Shown here in pieces: positions 23,773 through 35,706 of a stretch of DNA of 64,000 bases. The first letter of the stretch is position 1. Every line of letters starts with the position of its first letter. A program made the translations under genes and the position numbers. The DNA is taken from the NCBI GenBank assembly GCA_015178975.1, contig WHVD01000024.1:806001-870000 (forward strand), written 5' to 3'. The notes under the pieces are model-generated. The model had not been told where the DNA came from. It saw only the letters and a program-made list of their open reading frames with translations, and did no database searches. The stretch is from Hysterangium stoloniferum. Lineage: Eukaryota; Basidiomycota; Agaricomycetes; Hysterangiales; Hysterangiaceae.

Positions 23773-25133
23773 AATTGTGTAGCTGTCTCTCCCAATGGCA
23801 ATATCCTTGCAAGTGGCAGTAAGGCTTTCTCGGCCTTGGGATAACTGAGCACTCATGGTTTGTAAGGATCGGATGGGGTGAAACTATGGAATATGAATTC
23901 ATATACGCTGATTGAGGGGCTGCAACAGAACACCAGCCTGTACAGACCAACTAGCTGCATCGTGTGGGCAACACACCCCAATGACCTACAGGAATCCCTA
24001 TGCTTTGGCACTGTGGCGGGGTATATGGTCTTCTGGTGACAAGGTCCTTGAGAAGTGAGATCACATTATCTTCTTTATTGAAATGTTTTTGAATAAATCA
24101 GAGTGGTTTCAAGGATTTTTTAGCTAAAATATTAGCCTGGGGGGGTGCAAGGTGATTGGGGTGGCCTGCAATACTTCGGGTGACACAAAAGTTGGAATTG
24201 TGGTCAGCACATGTGACAAGATTGTGCAGGTCTGGAACTATGACCCAAAAGGAGTGCTGCATCTGGTGGTTTCAGTTGAACTAGGCATCACTGTACCTAG
24301 GCATTTAGGATTTGTGGATAATATCACCCAAGACATCTATGTGTTTGGACTATTTAATGGACAAATGTGAGTCAGCATCATCTATGAACCCCCCTCCCCC
24401 CCCTTTTTTTCCAAGATGTGATAGGAGATCTTACTCACTTGTGTGAGACAGGCAAACATTGAGAGGCAATGATGGCAAGATCATATCTATTCATGAAGTC
24501 AACCAGAGAGTGTAAGTGTGGAAGCAGCTCCGTTGGATGGCATTGCTGATTTTCTTTATCAGTGGTAGTGCTGTGATCAGTGATCGACACAACCAGTTTG
24601 TGGTTGACAACTTGGATAGCTTCAGCTTACACCAACTGGATGATGGCACATACATTTGTATGTTCTCAACAGGATGACCAAAGAAAGGGGTCCCAAAACA
24701 AGTAGCTTTTGGAGAAGGCTCTAAAGTCATTGTCGATGACAGTGATCATTGGGCCGTGTACATGTTCAACAGGATGGGTGCAACATTGGATGTCCTTCAC
24801 CATACAGATGAAGGCTTAGTACAGACCTTGATGGTACCATTCCCATCTAATTGCAATATTTGCCAAAGTAATGCACACTCATTACAGACTCATGATAATG
24901 CTGGGAAAAGCATTATTGTCACAGCATCTTCTGGTTTTTGCCACAAGTCATCCATTTGCCTCTGGGTTCACATTCAGGTCAAAGAAAAACCCATGATGTC
25001 CCTCAAACACCACTGGACACTTGGCTCAGTGATCAAATACATTTGGTATATGTTCATTAACCTCACTATATTGCTAGCTGCTGGTGCATTTGTCTATCAG
25101 AACTTGAATGTAAGTGCCAGGGTAGAGATTTAA
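23773..25133 (+). pseudogene. WD40-repeat protein with a C-terminal membrane segment, broken
   Basis: WD40-like motifs are visible in order: CVAVSPNGNILASGS near 23,773, then SDGVKLWNMNSYTLIEG, TSCIVWATHP, GTVAGYMVFW, VVSTCDKIVQVWNYDPKG at 24,152-24,370, and VIVDDSDHWAVYMFNRMGAT near 24,730. A hydrophobic tail follows (IWYMFINLTILLAAGAFVYQ). I recall agaricomycete WD40 proteins with this layout and a final membrane helix; function is unknown. Several stops and frame changes fall inside repeats that introns do not easily explain, such as a TGA near 24,675 inside an otherwise continuous frame. I therefore call it a pseudogene. It would have formed a propeller attached to a membrane. Confidence 0.5.
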
Positions 25134-25344
25134 ACATGGGTGCAAACTTATGTGAGATTTCAAGCTTCACAGGTTTGGAGTATCAAAAGTGTATACATGG
25201 CCATAGGCAAGACCCACTGATGGGCCTCATTTGATTGAGTGGAGTAGGACTTGGCAGCCAAACAACAACTTCCCAGTCGACTCATCACACCAAACTGCAG
25301 AGATGCATGGAAGAAGGAGGGGACATTGGCAGAATAACCTGGTA

Positions 25345-25456
25345 ATGTTTCTTTGAGAATGTAGTCGGCCCAATAAGAGTTCATTCACCATCATACCTGG
25401 ATATTTTTTTGAGAGTCTAGTCAGCCCAATATGAGTTCATTCACCATCTTACCCAG
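25345..25456. repeat. 56-base direct tandem duplication
   Basis: The block ending CAATAAGAGTTCATTCACCA at about 25,345-25,400 is followed directly by a second copy with six or so changes (25,401-25,456). Confidence 0.6.
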
Positions 25457-25668
25457 CATTCCATCAATGCAAGATGATGTCATGGTAATCATCTGTGTTA
25501 TCCTATTTTTCCACCAATCAGACAGTCAGGGGTGTGGTGAAGATCTGGAGACAAAGCAGACTGCAGGTGCTGATGGGGTCAAGGGAAAGGGGAGGTGGGG
25601 GGAGAACAGTGGCAAACAGGAGATTGATGGGAATGAGGGATGCTGACGGCGCCGATACTGAGAGTAGA

Positions 25669-26001
25669 TTTGTGACAACTGGGGATGATTGTTGTGCTGA
25701 ATCTGTACAAATTGGTTCAGGGGTTTTCACCTTAAAAGACCTTCAAGGAAATACAGGTGAAACTGTCAAGATTTTACGAACACATTTCCATAGTGTTTGT
25801 GACCAAGGAAACCTTTGTTGAAATATATAACTTTTTCAATGATTTCAAACACAGTTAGATTCTACGTTTCTTGAAAGTTTTCCCTTTGACAAAACTTTAA
25901 GAAAAACCTTGTCTTGGGATAGGGTTTTTTTGCATAGAAAATCCCAGTTTTCATTGAATTCTCTGAAGGGCAGGATTATATAGAAATTGGGAAGGGGTTG
26001 G
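25669..26001 (+). repeat. Dispersed 330-base repeat, copy 1
   Basis: From TTTGTGACAACTGGGGATGA to GAAATTGGGAAGGG this matches 50,788-51,118 at well over 90 percent by eye. The flanks differ sharply at both ends. The plus-strand 5' part has an open reading (FVTTGDDCCAESVQIGSGVF), but it is not long enough to call a gene. It could be a fragment of a host gene or of an LTR. Confidence 0.65.
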
Positions 26002-26930
26002 GATACAGAGCATACTAGGTGGAAAACTGGGAGGACTGTATGTACTTAACCAGGGATCCAGTTCTAAAACAAGTGGAGCTTGACTTCCACACAAATTGTC
26101 TGGTTGCTCTGGTATTTCAAGCAAACAAGAAGTACATATCAAAACTATAAGTCAATCAACACTTAGCTAGTAACTAGAGGGCCCAAGTCTAAGGTTGAAG
26201 GTGGGTTAAATCTCAGGCTGGCCAAAGGGCTAAGTACTTGTGTGAAGCTTGTGTGAAGACTAGAACAGGGTGACCAAAGTCAATATTCAAACTGAGGAAT
26301 AATAGAGTCCAAGTAAAGGAATTTATACTACCTAGCCCCACAGAATGGTACAGGACATGATGGTGTTTCAAAGTGGAATTACAAGCATAGTTGGAAGAGT
26401 GAAATGTGGCAAACAGGTAACAGGTCAAAATGATGAATATATAGATTTAACAAAACAATAGGAATTCAAAAGAAAGTGAATACCACAAGTAAATGATACA
26501 AGGAATAGGGGAAGGCCATCATGTGTGACCCTAAAAAGAAATCACTCACAAATGTGTTGTTGGGACACCATTGTCAGGGACACTGGTGTCAGAGGCACTG
26601 AATGGCAGATCGCTGGGAAGGTGAATACTACAGATGGGGTTCTGAAAAGGTAGCTCCTAACAGAAATACACGGTTTTCAATTGGTTTTCCTAACACATTA
26701 TCAAGGTTTCCATCAAAAATAGAGTAGCCGGCCATCTTTACTGCTTGCTTCCCAAAACCCAAGGGCTATCTTGGGTACCAATGTGTCATTCTCCTCGAGG
26801 CACCACGGCGCGTTTCCCCCCTCGCATGTCGAAAACTTGGACTTTTTCCATAGTAAAACCCAACCTCATGTTTGAATATTTATCCACTATTTAAATCTGA
26901 ACAGGCACTAAGATAATGTTAGCGTATCCA
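26002..26930. other. No supported gene
   Basis: AT-rich DNA with no long frame, repeat or RNA-like structure that I can support. Short frames are not protein-like. Confidence 0.5.
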
Positions 26931-26975
26931 CTTCGTTTCAGCTACCAGTTCGCCATTTATCTCCACCACTACATC

Positions 26976-27515
26976 ATGAGTAACGACAATGGAAAATTCC
27001 TGTTTTACAGGGAGAGTGGTACCTTCACAGATACTCGGAAGGCGACTAAGATTCCAATTATAGATGCCTCCAGCTCCCTCGCGATGGACAAGAACCCGAC
27101 GAAATTACAGTAGAGCGCGTCGAGTATATCAAGATGGTGCCTATCCAAAGCATGAATTTCTTTTATGCCATCTCGTTGAACAAACCGAAAGCTTTCAGGA
27201 AACTCCTAGAAGGTCCTATGGCCTTTTGGAATGACTTGAGAAGGAGAAGAACGAGGAACATCATGTGTCTAACCCTCCCAACACTGTTCCTCCTACCCCT
27301 AATTTCCCTCTTAGCTACTTTCTGGGGAAATTGCTTCCAACCACGACATAGGATCCATGAAAACGATCAGAAAGTCTCCGTCTCGTTCTTTGACCGATAT
27401 ATCCGTCGACATTTCCATCTTGTCGTCTCCCCAGGACGTCTCAGACGAGTTCCAATTTTGTTCTGAGGGTACTACTGCCTTCCTTGAGCCATTGCCGGAG
27501 TTTGACATGATCTAA
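26976..27515 (+). CDS. Hypothetical single-pass membrane protein, probably frameshifted
   Basis: Three protein-like segments abut. The first is MSNDNGKFLFYRESGTFTDT from 26,976. In the next frame comes EITVERVEYIKMVPIQSMNF with a clear membrane helix (IMCLTLPTLFLLPLISLLAT). From 27,357 in a third frame, TDISVDISILSSPQDVSDEF runs to EPLPEFDMI and a stop at 27,515. An intron ending CATAG at about 27,352 could join the last two. The first junction has no clear intron and may be a small frameshift. No family recognised. It lies just upstream of the coiled-coil gene and could be its partner or an upstream part of it. Confidence 0.35.
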
Positions 27516-27730
27516 TCATTGGATCTGAGGAGTATTAGAGAGCCATTCACTCTATCAAATCTTGTTACTTAGGTCAAAGTCGTCCGCCTTCCAGCCGTCG
27601 ACTACACCATAATACCTAACAAATGCTATTGGTTCGCGTATGTGCTTATCGTGCCATTCAATCGTACACACATGTCAGAGCTGTTGTCAAACCTTCGAAA
27701 AGGAAGTTGGGTACTTGTTAACTTACTATT

Positions 27731-28261
27731 TTGCCTTATTGCCAAATGATCCCCATGGGCACACAAGGCCGCAAGCCTGAGGACATGTTACAACCATTTG
27801 AAAAAGTGTGGGTGGCGGGAAACGCAACAATTCGGCAATACAACGAGCACAAATATGTAGTGGTGGTGAGCATTGGGGAACGGTCTCGAATAATCAAGTA
27901 CTCAACTCATCATGTATCCAGGAAGCAATAAAGAAGTCCGAAGAGAGAAGGAAAGAGACCGAGAGGCTCAGGGAGGAGAAAAAGTGGCTCGAGGAGGTAC
28001 ATATTGACACTGTTCGATAATCGATGACTTATCCAAGAAGATAGCCGAGGATGAAAGGAAGCATAAGAAGAAGCTTGAAGAGGTACATTTTGTGAGATAT
28101 AGTTGGATAACGATGACTTATTCCAGTAGATAGCCGAGAATGAAAGGGAGAAGAAGAGGAGGATCGAAGAGGAATACATCACATTTAAAATGGCTTACGA
28201 AGAAGAAAGGAATAATAACCAAAGTCATCGAGGATATTCCTGTGCACGCTCTTGGGCGTAG
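27731..28261 (+). pseudogene. Coiled-coil protein with 42-base exon, copy 1
   Basis: Encodes DMLQPFEKVWVAGNATIRQY, then a highly charged coiled coil split over small exons. One ends KKSEERRKETERLREEKKWL at 27,996; next is a 42-base exon 28,041-28,082 (IAEDERKHKKKLEE); the last starts at 28,130 (IAENEREKKRRIEEEYITFK) and stops at 28,261. Introns are 44 and 47 bases with GTACAT starts. Compared with copy 2 (56,472-56,923), one G is missing in a run of Gs near 27,874, so this copy changes frame before the coiled coil. No enzymatic motif. The long charged helix suggests a structural or adaptor protein, but function is not known. Confidence 0.45.
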
Positions 28262-30072
28262 GCTGTGATCGACTGGAACTCTCATATTTACTTGCAGCCC
28301 ATTTTGATTTCCCCATGGTCGCTTTCCATTATAACGTCATGATTCCTATGCTCTTTTCGCTTTCATATGATCAGTCCTTTACCCTTGCCTACAAACGCCC
28401 CTCTCCATTGGTAGGCTGGCCGTCACTTAGTACGCAGGTTGTACATCGGGTGTATCTGGGACTCGTAAATCTATATTCATCGTCTGCTAAATAGAAGGGG
28501 TGCCAGAGTTCATCTCAATCGTTCGCTGTTCGTCCTGGAAACCAAAATGATGCGACAGATTTGCCACGTAAGTAAATCAAAGGCAGCTCGCATCACAGTT
28601 TGTGGATAGTATGATGCCTATTATAAATCGTCGATTAAAATCCCGATGTGTGCGTATGCAGAACGTACGTCGTTTCATAAACAGTGGGATATTTCGCCAG
28701 CGACCCGAACTTTGCACCCAGTGTGGCCATGTTTCAAGCCTGCACACATGCAGTGTATAAATACTATGATTGCCGCCGCATACTCCTTGCTATCAGTAGT
28801 CCCTGAATCCTCATGCCTCATCAACTATCCTGAAAATTTTTCGGAAGCCCATTTCTTAACCTATTTGCTGCTTGAACAAATAATTCCATCAACACCGGAG
28901 AGTCGGATATGATGAGCTTGTTAGCCCCTTCGGTTGACTGGTCGCGTATCTAGCTCCCAGCATTCCACCCTATAAATTTCCCAGTATATCAAAGTCATCG
29001 TGGATATCTAGATGCCAAACCAGGCTATTTAACTCATCTCAGAACAGCTGCTCGGTCCAGATGGTGCCATCACCCTTCTTCATTGGGAAGGCCCACTTCC
29101 GATCCGGCCATAAAATATGACAGGTATTCCGTGCGTTGAGACAAAGGCGGTGAACATGAGGGGGTATTTGTGGTTGCCACCTGGACCACCATGAAGAGTT
29201 ACCAAGGGACGTTGTTTGGACCCCAGATCGCCAACGACCTTGTACCACGTCCGCCCTCAGTGACTTTCGCGAGGGATATCGTGGGTGATATTTATACTCT
29301 TTATGAGGTTGATTCACACTGATACTTATACCGTGCATTTATCCGGCGAGATTCCGTGCTTCCTGTTTAATTGTATCAAAGTTGTTAATAAGACGAAACC
29401 GGACTCAATGATAGTCTAGTCAGGGTAATGGCAAACAATGGGGTTTCTTCATGCACCCTTACGACATCAAACGTATATTCATACAGTAATCACTACGTTG
29501 TACATCAGAACGATTGTGTATGTGGATTTCATTGAGAAAAAAGCTTGAAGGAGTTCAGGTGACGCATTAGGAAAGGTCCAGGCGTTTGTGACTACTTGCC
29601 GCTTAACTTACGTACGACAATTATGCGTCACAATTTTCTATTTATTCAGGTGTCTCCTTATCAGACCGTGTCAAGTTGTAGCATTGAATTATTCACAAAT
29701 TACATATATTACATTTTATGTTTCAAGCACGATAAGCTTGATAGTCTGAGAGCAGTCGGCAGCAGAGCAAGTGGCAAGTAATCAGAACCAAACCCAAAAG
29801 AAACAGAACAAAAAATGATGCAATCAGAGAAAGTCAACAAAAAGAATGAAAATATTTGGTTTGGACAAGGGTGAAACGCGGCTTGGTTCAACTCGTTAAC
29901 TTCAAGAACATGGCTAGATGTAAAGGTCTGTTTGTTAGTACTTATGTGTCATCTAAACAAGATGTCAGAATGCAGTCTCAAAATTTTGATCATGAACGGA
30001 AGCTTACTACAGTTTCGGTAGGGCTGATAACCATGTTACACTCTGAGACGGCCACAGAGGGGGAGTGCTGGC
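28262..30072. other. No supported gene
   Basis: 28,262-28,390 continues the block shared with 56.93-57.06 kb. Beyond that, a 99-codon minus-strand frame at 29,039-29,338 (SSWWSRWQPQIPPHVHRLCL) and an 88-codon plus-strand frame at 28,646-28,912 have no support from introns, repeats or recognisable motifs. Confidence 0.4.
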
Positions 30073-30786
30073 GATGGACAACCAAACCGTTAGTTGGGAC
30101 CGCTGCAGATCGGATGAGCTCAGGACGAAAAAATTCACTGTACGGGAGCTAGAGGAACTTACAGTGACATCGTTGCAGGGCCGCCATTCACCGGATTTTA
30201 CGCATCCCAGCTGATACAGTCCGAGGTAGGCCGCTAACAGAGCTGTCGCGGGAGGGCGGTGTTGAAGCCAAGAAAGCCCTACGAAATCGGAGTTAGTAAC
30301 ACGAAATTGACTTCCTGCAAAGAATATATAGGTGTATAGAGGTGTTAGTGTCTAACTTACGCAATATATAGGATAATAGACAACTCACTGGGTGTTAATT
30401 TTGAACATTGCCGAAGGTCCACCAGTCAATCTTGAGTCGGCTCAGTACTATGTCGAATTGGCAGAAGTGGGTGCTGACGCAGCCGTGCCTCGGTTACGGT
30501 ACTGAAACATTTGCGTTAGACGAGACCAAAACAAATGAGAATGCTACATACTTCAGCAGTCAGGAATTGCCAGCAAGGCCTTGCGTGGATCCCCCGGTAC
30601 CAAGCCGCTGAAAGAGGAAGAAAGAGGGAAGATAACGTTAGAAAGGACTACGACGGTCTAAGAGATGGACGTACGTTAAATTATCCACCACGCAGGACCT
30701 CCTCAGTGACGTCTCAGGTGCTTTCACAGCCCGCATTCGGCCTAGGAAACTCCAAAGACACAGTACTCACAAAGAGATGCAGCTGA
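30073..30786 (+). pseudogene. Unrecognised basic-tail protein, copy 1
   Basis: Starts MDNQTVSWDRCRSDELRTKK with TVRELEELTVTSLQ, then (after a one-base frame change) HRILRIPADTVRGRPLTELS and REGGVEAKKALRNRS to about 30,295. A later exon gives EGPPVNLESAQYYVELAEVG. An intron follows (GTACTGAAAC to TACTTCAG, about 30,499-30,558), then a basic C-terminal exon (RGRKREDNVRKDYDGLRDGR, then SSVTSQVLSQPAFGLGNS). A second copy lies at 59,717-60,262 in the same orientation, so the segment belongs to a duplicated block. I do not recognise the family. The frame change near 30,172 and a short insertion near the C-terminus suggest this copy is broken. Confidence 0.4.
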
Positions 30787-31543
30787 ACGATAATAAATGG
30801 GTCAACATATCGAGCACCTTCTAGGTCAGTGGATTGTTCAGATGCCAGAGTTGAAAAATGAGCAGTTGCTTCATCAGTTTTCAAATTGATAGTGAACACC
30901 TGGGATCCATCCATTTTTGTAGCCCTAATAAACACTGCAGCATTAATGAGAGAAATAGATGGAGGTGCCATGGGTTCCAGGGATGCCATGGATGCCATAG
31001 GGATCACAGGGTCCACCAAGGCTACAGGTGCCAGGAAGGCCATGAGTGCTGTGGAGGCTGTGTTAGATACAGTTGTCTCGGGTGCTATGGGTATTCAGAA
31101 AGTTATACTGTTTGATACCCAGTCAATCAACAGATACACTAGCTATGTCCTAGGACAACCAAGCAAATTGAGTCTAACTGGGTCACATAGAAAGTGACCA
31201 ATTGAGATGTTCCATGGAGGATAACCCAAAACTTTAAAAATTATTTATCCAATAAAGTATATATATTTATATTGTTTGTTGTAAAATTAATATTTAATCA
31301 AATTCAGTTGATTAGGTATCACTCTGAAGAATGCAAAAATGTTAATATTTATCCTATATCTGACAAAATTTAGTCAAACAATCATCTGTAGATTATTCTT
31401 TTGGAATAAATTGCACAATAGGGATTGGTACCCCAGATAGTTCTGGTTAACTCTCTAAACCAACTAAATTTAAATTATATGAAATATATTTGAAAGTTTG
31501 CTTGTATACAAGAGAATACATCATAACCCAAAGATTAAGTCAT

Positions 31544-31616
31544 AACCCAAATAATCTTGTTTAACCCAAATAATATTGTTTAACCCAAATAATCTAGGTT
31601 AACCTAAATAATTGTG
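31544..31616. repeat. 19-base tandem repeat
   Basis: Four copies of AACCCAAATAATCTTGTTT with one to three changes each, within a long AT-rich stretch (about 31.2-32.0 kb) that shows no gene. Confidence 0.65.
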
Positions 31617-31949
31617 TGTAACTATGTCATTTGTGCATATTTTAAAAGGGCATGCATATTTTAAAGATGAAATTTCAGGTAATTAAATATAAACTCATAG
31701 AATAAGTTGTCATGGCCAGAAGGAATAGTCTCACTTGGAAAATATGAGGATTATTCAGTAAAATTTTGTATATTCAATAAGGTGTAACCATCCTCCCATG
31801 TGGGAACTGGATGGATAGGTTGCAAGCCTGGGTGATAACTGAATTGCTTGTACCATTGAAAAGTCAGAGTCTGACTGGATTTATCAGATAAGTCAACAAC
31901 AGATTTTTTTGTGTGAATTTTGTATCTAAAAAACAATTACTCGAGTTGG

Positions 31950-32374
31950 AATCCACAAATGCTGAAAAAACAAATTTTGGGGATCATATTAGACATATGT
32001 AAGTTTAATAAAAAAACAAGGCAGAGTTCAAAAGAGCAGATGCGTTAAGATGGGTAAACTCATGAATGCATGGAGAGGTAATGCAACCCCCAACCTGCAT
32101 GGAGTCTGTGGGGTTGCTTACTCTTTTTTTTTTTGGGTCAGAAGCTGGTTTGTCCTTCAATGGGGATTCTGTAGAGGAAGTCTTGGCTGTACCACCTTTT
32201 GCAGAGTTTACTTTTGCCAATGGACATTCTGGAACTCAATGACCAGGTTTTCTGCACAAGAGACAAAGGCTGTTGTCCATATGCTGCTGCCTTTCCTGTG
32301 GGGTAAGTTTGTCATTGGGTCCAAGTTTGCCTGTAAGGTTGGGTTTTCGTGCTTGCTTGCTGGGTTGCTGACCT

Positions 32375-32442
<68 letters not shown>

Positions 32443-33377
32443 GGAAGACTTCTTGTCATTCTTCTGATCAGAGTGCATGGAGTTTTGGTTGCTGGTAGAT
32501 GGGGTGTTATTGTTGGGTTTGTTGACCATGGACCTGTTGACCCTGTCCACAGAGGTCTCACAGGCAACTTCCATGTGATATTCCCAATAGCATGCATTTG
32601 CATTTTGAGCCTTGAGGCACATATGGGACAGTGTTTTTGGTTTGCCATCTTCACCTTTTGAGACTTTGTCCTTAAGGTGGGATGGCAGACTGGCATAGAA
32701 CTGGTGGCAGAGAGTGGGATCGCCCCATTGACAAGCTGCAAAATTATTGAATTGGACAATATAGCCCATGATGTGCTGGCTGTCCTTCATGCAAAGATTG
32801 GTGAGGCTATTCTCAGCTTCTCAAGTCAGGATCTTCAAGCCAAGTCAGCTCTTCCTCAGAAAGTGCCAGTTTGAACCATTTCCACATGGATCCCAAGAGG
32901 TATGAAAGTGTGTAATTGACTTTTTGGGAGACTGTGGAGAATGCAGCAGATTGATCATGGAAATTAAAAGTGACATTACATGAGGAAGGTGGAAAGTTTG
33001 CTGGGATTGGAACCTGTGAAGGGTTCCAGAGCATTGACTTTTGACCATGGAGGTTCCGGATACTTTTTCTTGCCTTTTCCGAGCATGTGATTCATCAATA
33101 TTTCTAAAATGATTGCTAACAACTCAGAAGTGGGCTCTGAAAGTGGCGGTTGGTCATTAGGCAGAGAATTTTCAACACCTTTGCCCTTGTTGGGGGCCAT
33201 GGACTCATCCTCATGCTCAGAATCATCCGGGTTTTCCAAGAGTTCTTCGATATGGGCTTCATGCATGGTGTCTGGGTGGTTTGTGAGTGTCTGACTGGTA
33301 TATAAAGTAAGTGGGGAATGAAGAGTCAAAGGTTCAGGTAATGATTCCTGTATGGGTGCCTTTCTTCTTGGTGGCAT
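31950..33377 (-). mobile_element. Ty3/gypsy fossil, gag region
   Basis: Minus-strand gag-like sequence: a proline-rich start (MPPRRKAPIQESLPEP), the EPFTGSNPSKLSTFL motif known from basidiomycete gypsy gag proteins, a capsid-like middle, an Asn-rich linker and a zinc knuckle (CLLCRKPGH). No protease, RT or integrase follows. It is broken (a few interruptions) and truncated, and diverged enough to be old. The gypsy pol remnant at 51-56 kb could be from the same family, since that one lacks a clear gag. Confidence 0.6.
32374..32443. repeat. (GTT)n microsatellite, about 23 units
   Basis: An uninterrupted trinucleotide run inside the fossil gag linker. On the minus strand it reads as Asn, Thr or Gln runs depending on frame, so all three frames stay open through it. 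Confidence 0.95.
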
Positions 33378-33412
33378 ATTGAAACAATCTGCGAGTCCAG
33401 ATCAGAAAATAC

Positions 33413-34400
33413 TGTTAAGGGACATGCATACAAAGCTTAGTGGAGTGTCTCCAGAGAAACCTGCAGATAATCCAGTAGGACTTGGCTTTAGCTTATAGGC
33501 TGCACCCTTGTGAGATCGTAGTGTCCAGTTTCAAACAGGCAGATGGGAAACCCGGGGAGTCCAGGTGTAGTCAATAGGTTGGTATGTTGAAGGACCAGTC
33601 AGAAAGCCCATGGGATCCAATGAGGTTGATAGCAAACATTGCAAGATGAGAGATGGGAATGGAGTGTCAGAAAGCCTGCAGACTCTGACGAGGCCGATAA
33701 CGTTGTGGGATGGGGATGGAGTGGGTATATGCTAAGTAACTGGGGGAGACTTAGTCTGAAAACTTAGTTGATTTTCTGAGCAGATTGTATGTACAACAGT
33801 AGCTAGTTTATATAGACTGTAGAATGTATGCAATACCAAATCCAGTAATAATGAGATCCAAACAAGTAATCATAAAATGAGATAAGTAAACACTAAATTA
33901 GGTGTTAGGAATGAAATGGAGGTGGAGTTCAAAACATGACAGGTCATTACACCATAACAGGAATGGGGCTCAGTTAGAGAGCTGTTGGGTTATCAGGCAG
34001 AGCCCGGTGACTGGTGCATGGAATGGGGTCAGACATAGACAGGCTTTGACGTGTGCAGGTCCCAGCAGGGTCTGGTGACTGATGTGCAAGACACAGGGGG
34101 TCAGGTGTCAACAGGCTATACATGTGTGGGTTCTGGCAGAGTCCAATGACTGATGCATGAGACACAGAGGGTCAGGCATAGACAGGCTTGATGTCCAGGT
34201 CCCAGTGGGTTTTCCAGTTTAGCTGTAACTTGGTATAGTGAGTTGGGTGCATGTAGGATGGGGTCTGGAGCCCGGCAGGCTTTCCAGTCCTAACACATCA
34301 CAATCTCACAAGGGTGCAGCCTATAAGCTGAAGCCAAGTCCTACCAGATTATCCATGGGTTTCTCTGGAAACCCTCTGTGAGCCTACACAACCGTTAACA
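33413..34400. mobile_element. Pair of LTR-like ends in inverted orientation
   Basis: The left end starts TGTTAAGG and the right end finishes CCGTTAACA. Inside each lies a related stretch of about 75-80 bases: 33,451-33,525 is the reverse of about 34,300-34,375, sharing AGGACTTGGCTT and CTTATAGGCTGCACCCTTGT. The left copy adjoins the 5' side of the fossil gag, so it is probably that element's LTR end; the right one is the same end turned round. Likely fossil LTRs with a rearrangement between them. A true terminal-inverted-repeat transposon is the alternative. Confidence 0.4.
34006..34210. repeat. 68-71-base minisatellite, three copies
   Basis: Units starting GGTGACTGGTGCATG, GGTGACTGATGTGCA and CAATGACTGATGCATG each carry a GGGTCAGGC(A/T) and ACAGGCTT block. 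They lie inside the LTR-like region. Confidence 0.6.
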
Positions 34401-34998
34401 GCAATAATAAATCAACATGACACAGGCGGTGAAAATAAGATAAATGTGAGACAGTTAAATATACAAAATGGTTGGAAGACATGGTCACATTAAAAGAAAC
34501 ATTATCAAAAAATAAACCTGCACTGCCCCAGATATATCATCATCATGAGTACACATGAGCCTTAATCTTCAACAGAGCTAAAGTTATTGAGGGACCCAAA
34601 AAGGCAGCAGAGGCCCATCAAACAAAAGGTTCTAAATATAGACAATAGACTTCCATTGTTCACTGGATCCTGACTTGGTGGATTCTAACTCTGTTGCCTT
34701 TTTGAATCCTTAGATGCATTACTTCCCTGTCTACGTATGTGAATGAATGGTAAGATATGAAAATTGACTACGTTGAATTTGCCTGGATACAATGATACAC
34801 AACTGCATTGGATGTGATCCGTCATGACCATATCATTGATAATCTTGGTCGAATTGCTGGGTTGCTTGGCTCTGTTGTTTGGTATACTGTTAATTAACAG
34901 ATTCTGCCAGCTAGACATAGTACAATCATGAAATTTAGTAGATGCAGCACGACGCCGAGAATTGGTGGGGTTGGTGGGGTTGGTGATTCTTTTCTTTT

Positions 34999-35706
34999 TC
35001 TAATGGAGCATTATATTGGTCAAGGCAAGCGCATATCGACTGGCTTTGTATAGAATAGAAGGTCTTGACGTGACACATCTATATTACTAATAAGGCTCAC
35101 CCGTGGAAAGTTAGTGATTTCTTCAAGTGAGCCATAAGTGACAGGCTCGTGGTTGCTATCGTACTGGATGATGTATCCGCCGGGGCGGGAATAGGAAAAG
35201 TCAACTTCGAAGAACATTTCACTTACCATGGTGGAACTCCGACGGAAATTGAGTGTGGTAGCGTGCGAGCAACCCATTGTGTCGTACATCGCGTATTTGT
35301 GTCATCAAACAAGCACACGGTCTCCTTACTATTTGGGTAACCGTATATAGCGTCCAAGTACTAAACAGCCCCGATATGCGATATGTGCCTTTAATATGAC
35401 CGTCGCACCTATTATCTGCAAAAGCCTTGGCGTCGAGATGGGCGATGGTGCCTTGACAGCAATAGCTCGAAGTTAGATACAAATTAGATGTACTAAAATT
35501 CACATAGACATGTCGTAATACTTCAAGATCCCCCGGATTGTCGATAATGACCTGTTTGTGGTGAACTTGGTAATAGCGTTCACCTCATGCAATGTTTGGA
35601 CCTGATGTCCAGGAGCCCTCCACAGAAACTGGATGTCAAGTGGAATTAAAGTAGTATTGCCATTCACCTTTGGTTTAATGGGTGAATTGAGGAAAAGTGG
35701 TAACAA
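34999..35706 (-). CDS. Hypothetical protein, divergent from ISWI
   Basis: The minus strand between 35,706 and about 35,020 has protein-like frames in series: MLPLFLNSPIKPKVNGNTTL, then SYCCQGTIAHLDAKAFADNR, HIKGTYRISGLFSTWTLYTV, then MYDTMGCSHATTLNFRRSST and, after a possible 57-base intron (GTAAGTGAAATG to CATCCAG, about 35,228-35,172), YDSNHEPVTYGSLEEITNFP. The intron length is a multiple of three, so retention would also stay open. I recognise no family. It lies head to head with the ISWI gene, and the roughly 290 bases between them may serve as a shared promoter region. Confidence 0.35.

Noticed and set aside
32050-32661. Long plus-strand open frame with a valine run
   Set aside because: It is the antisense of the fossil gag linker; the (GTT)n tract keeps all frames open.
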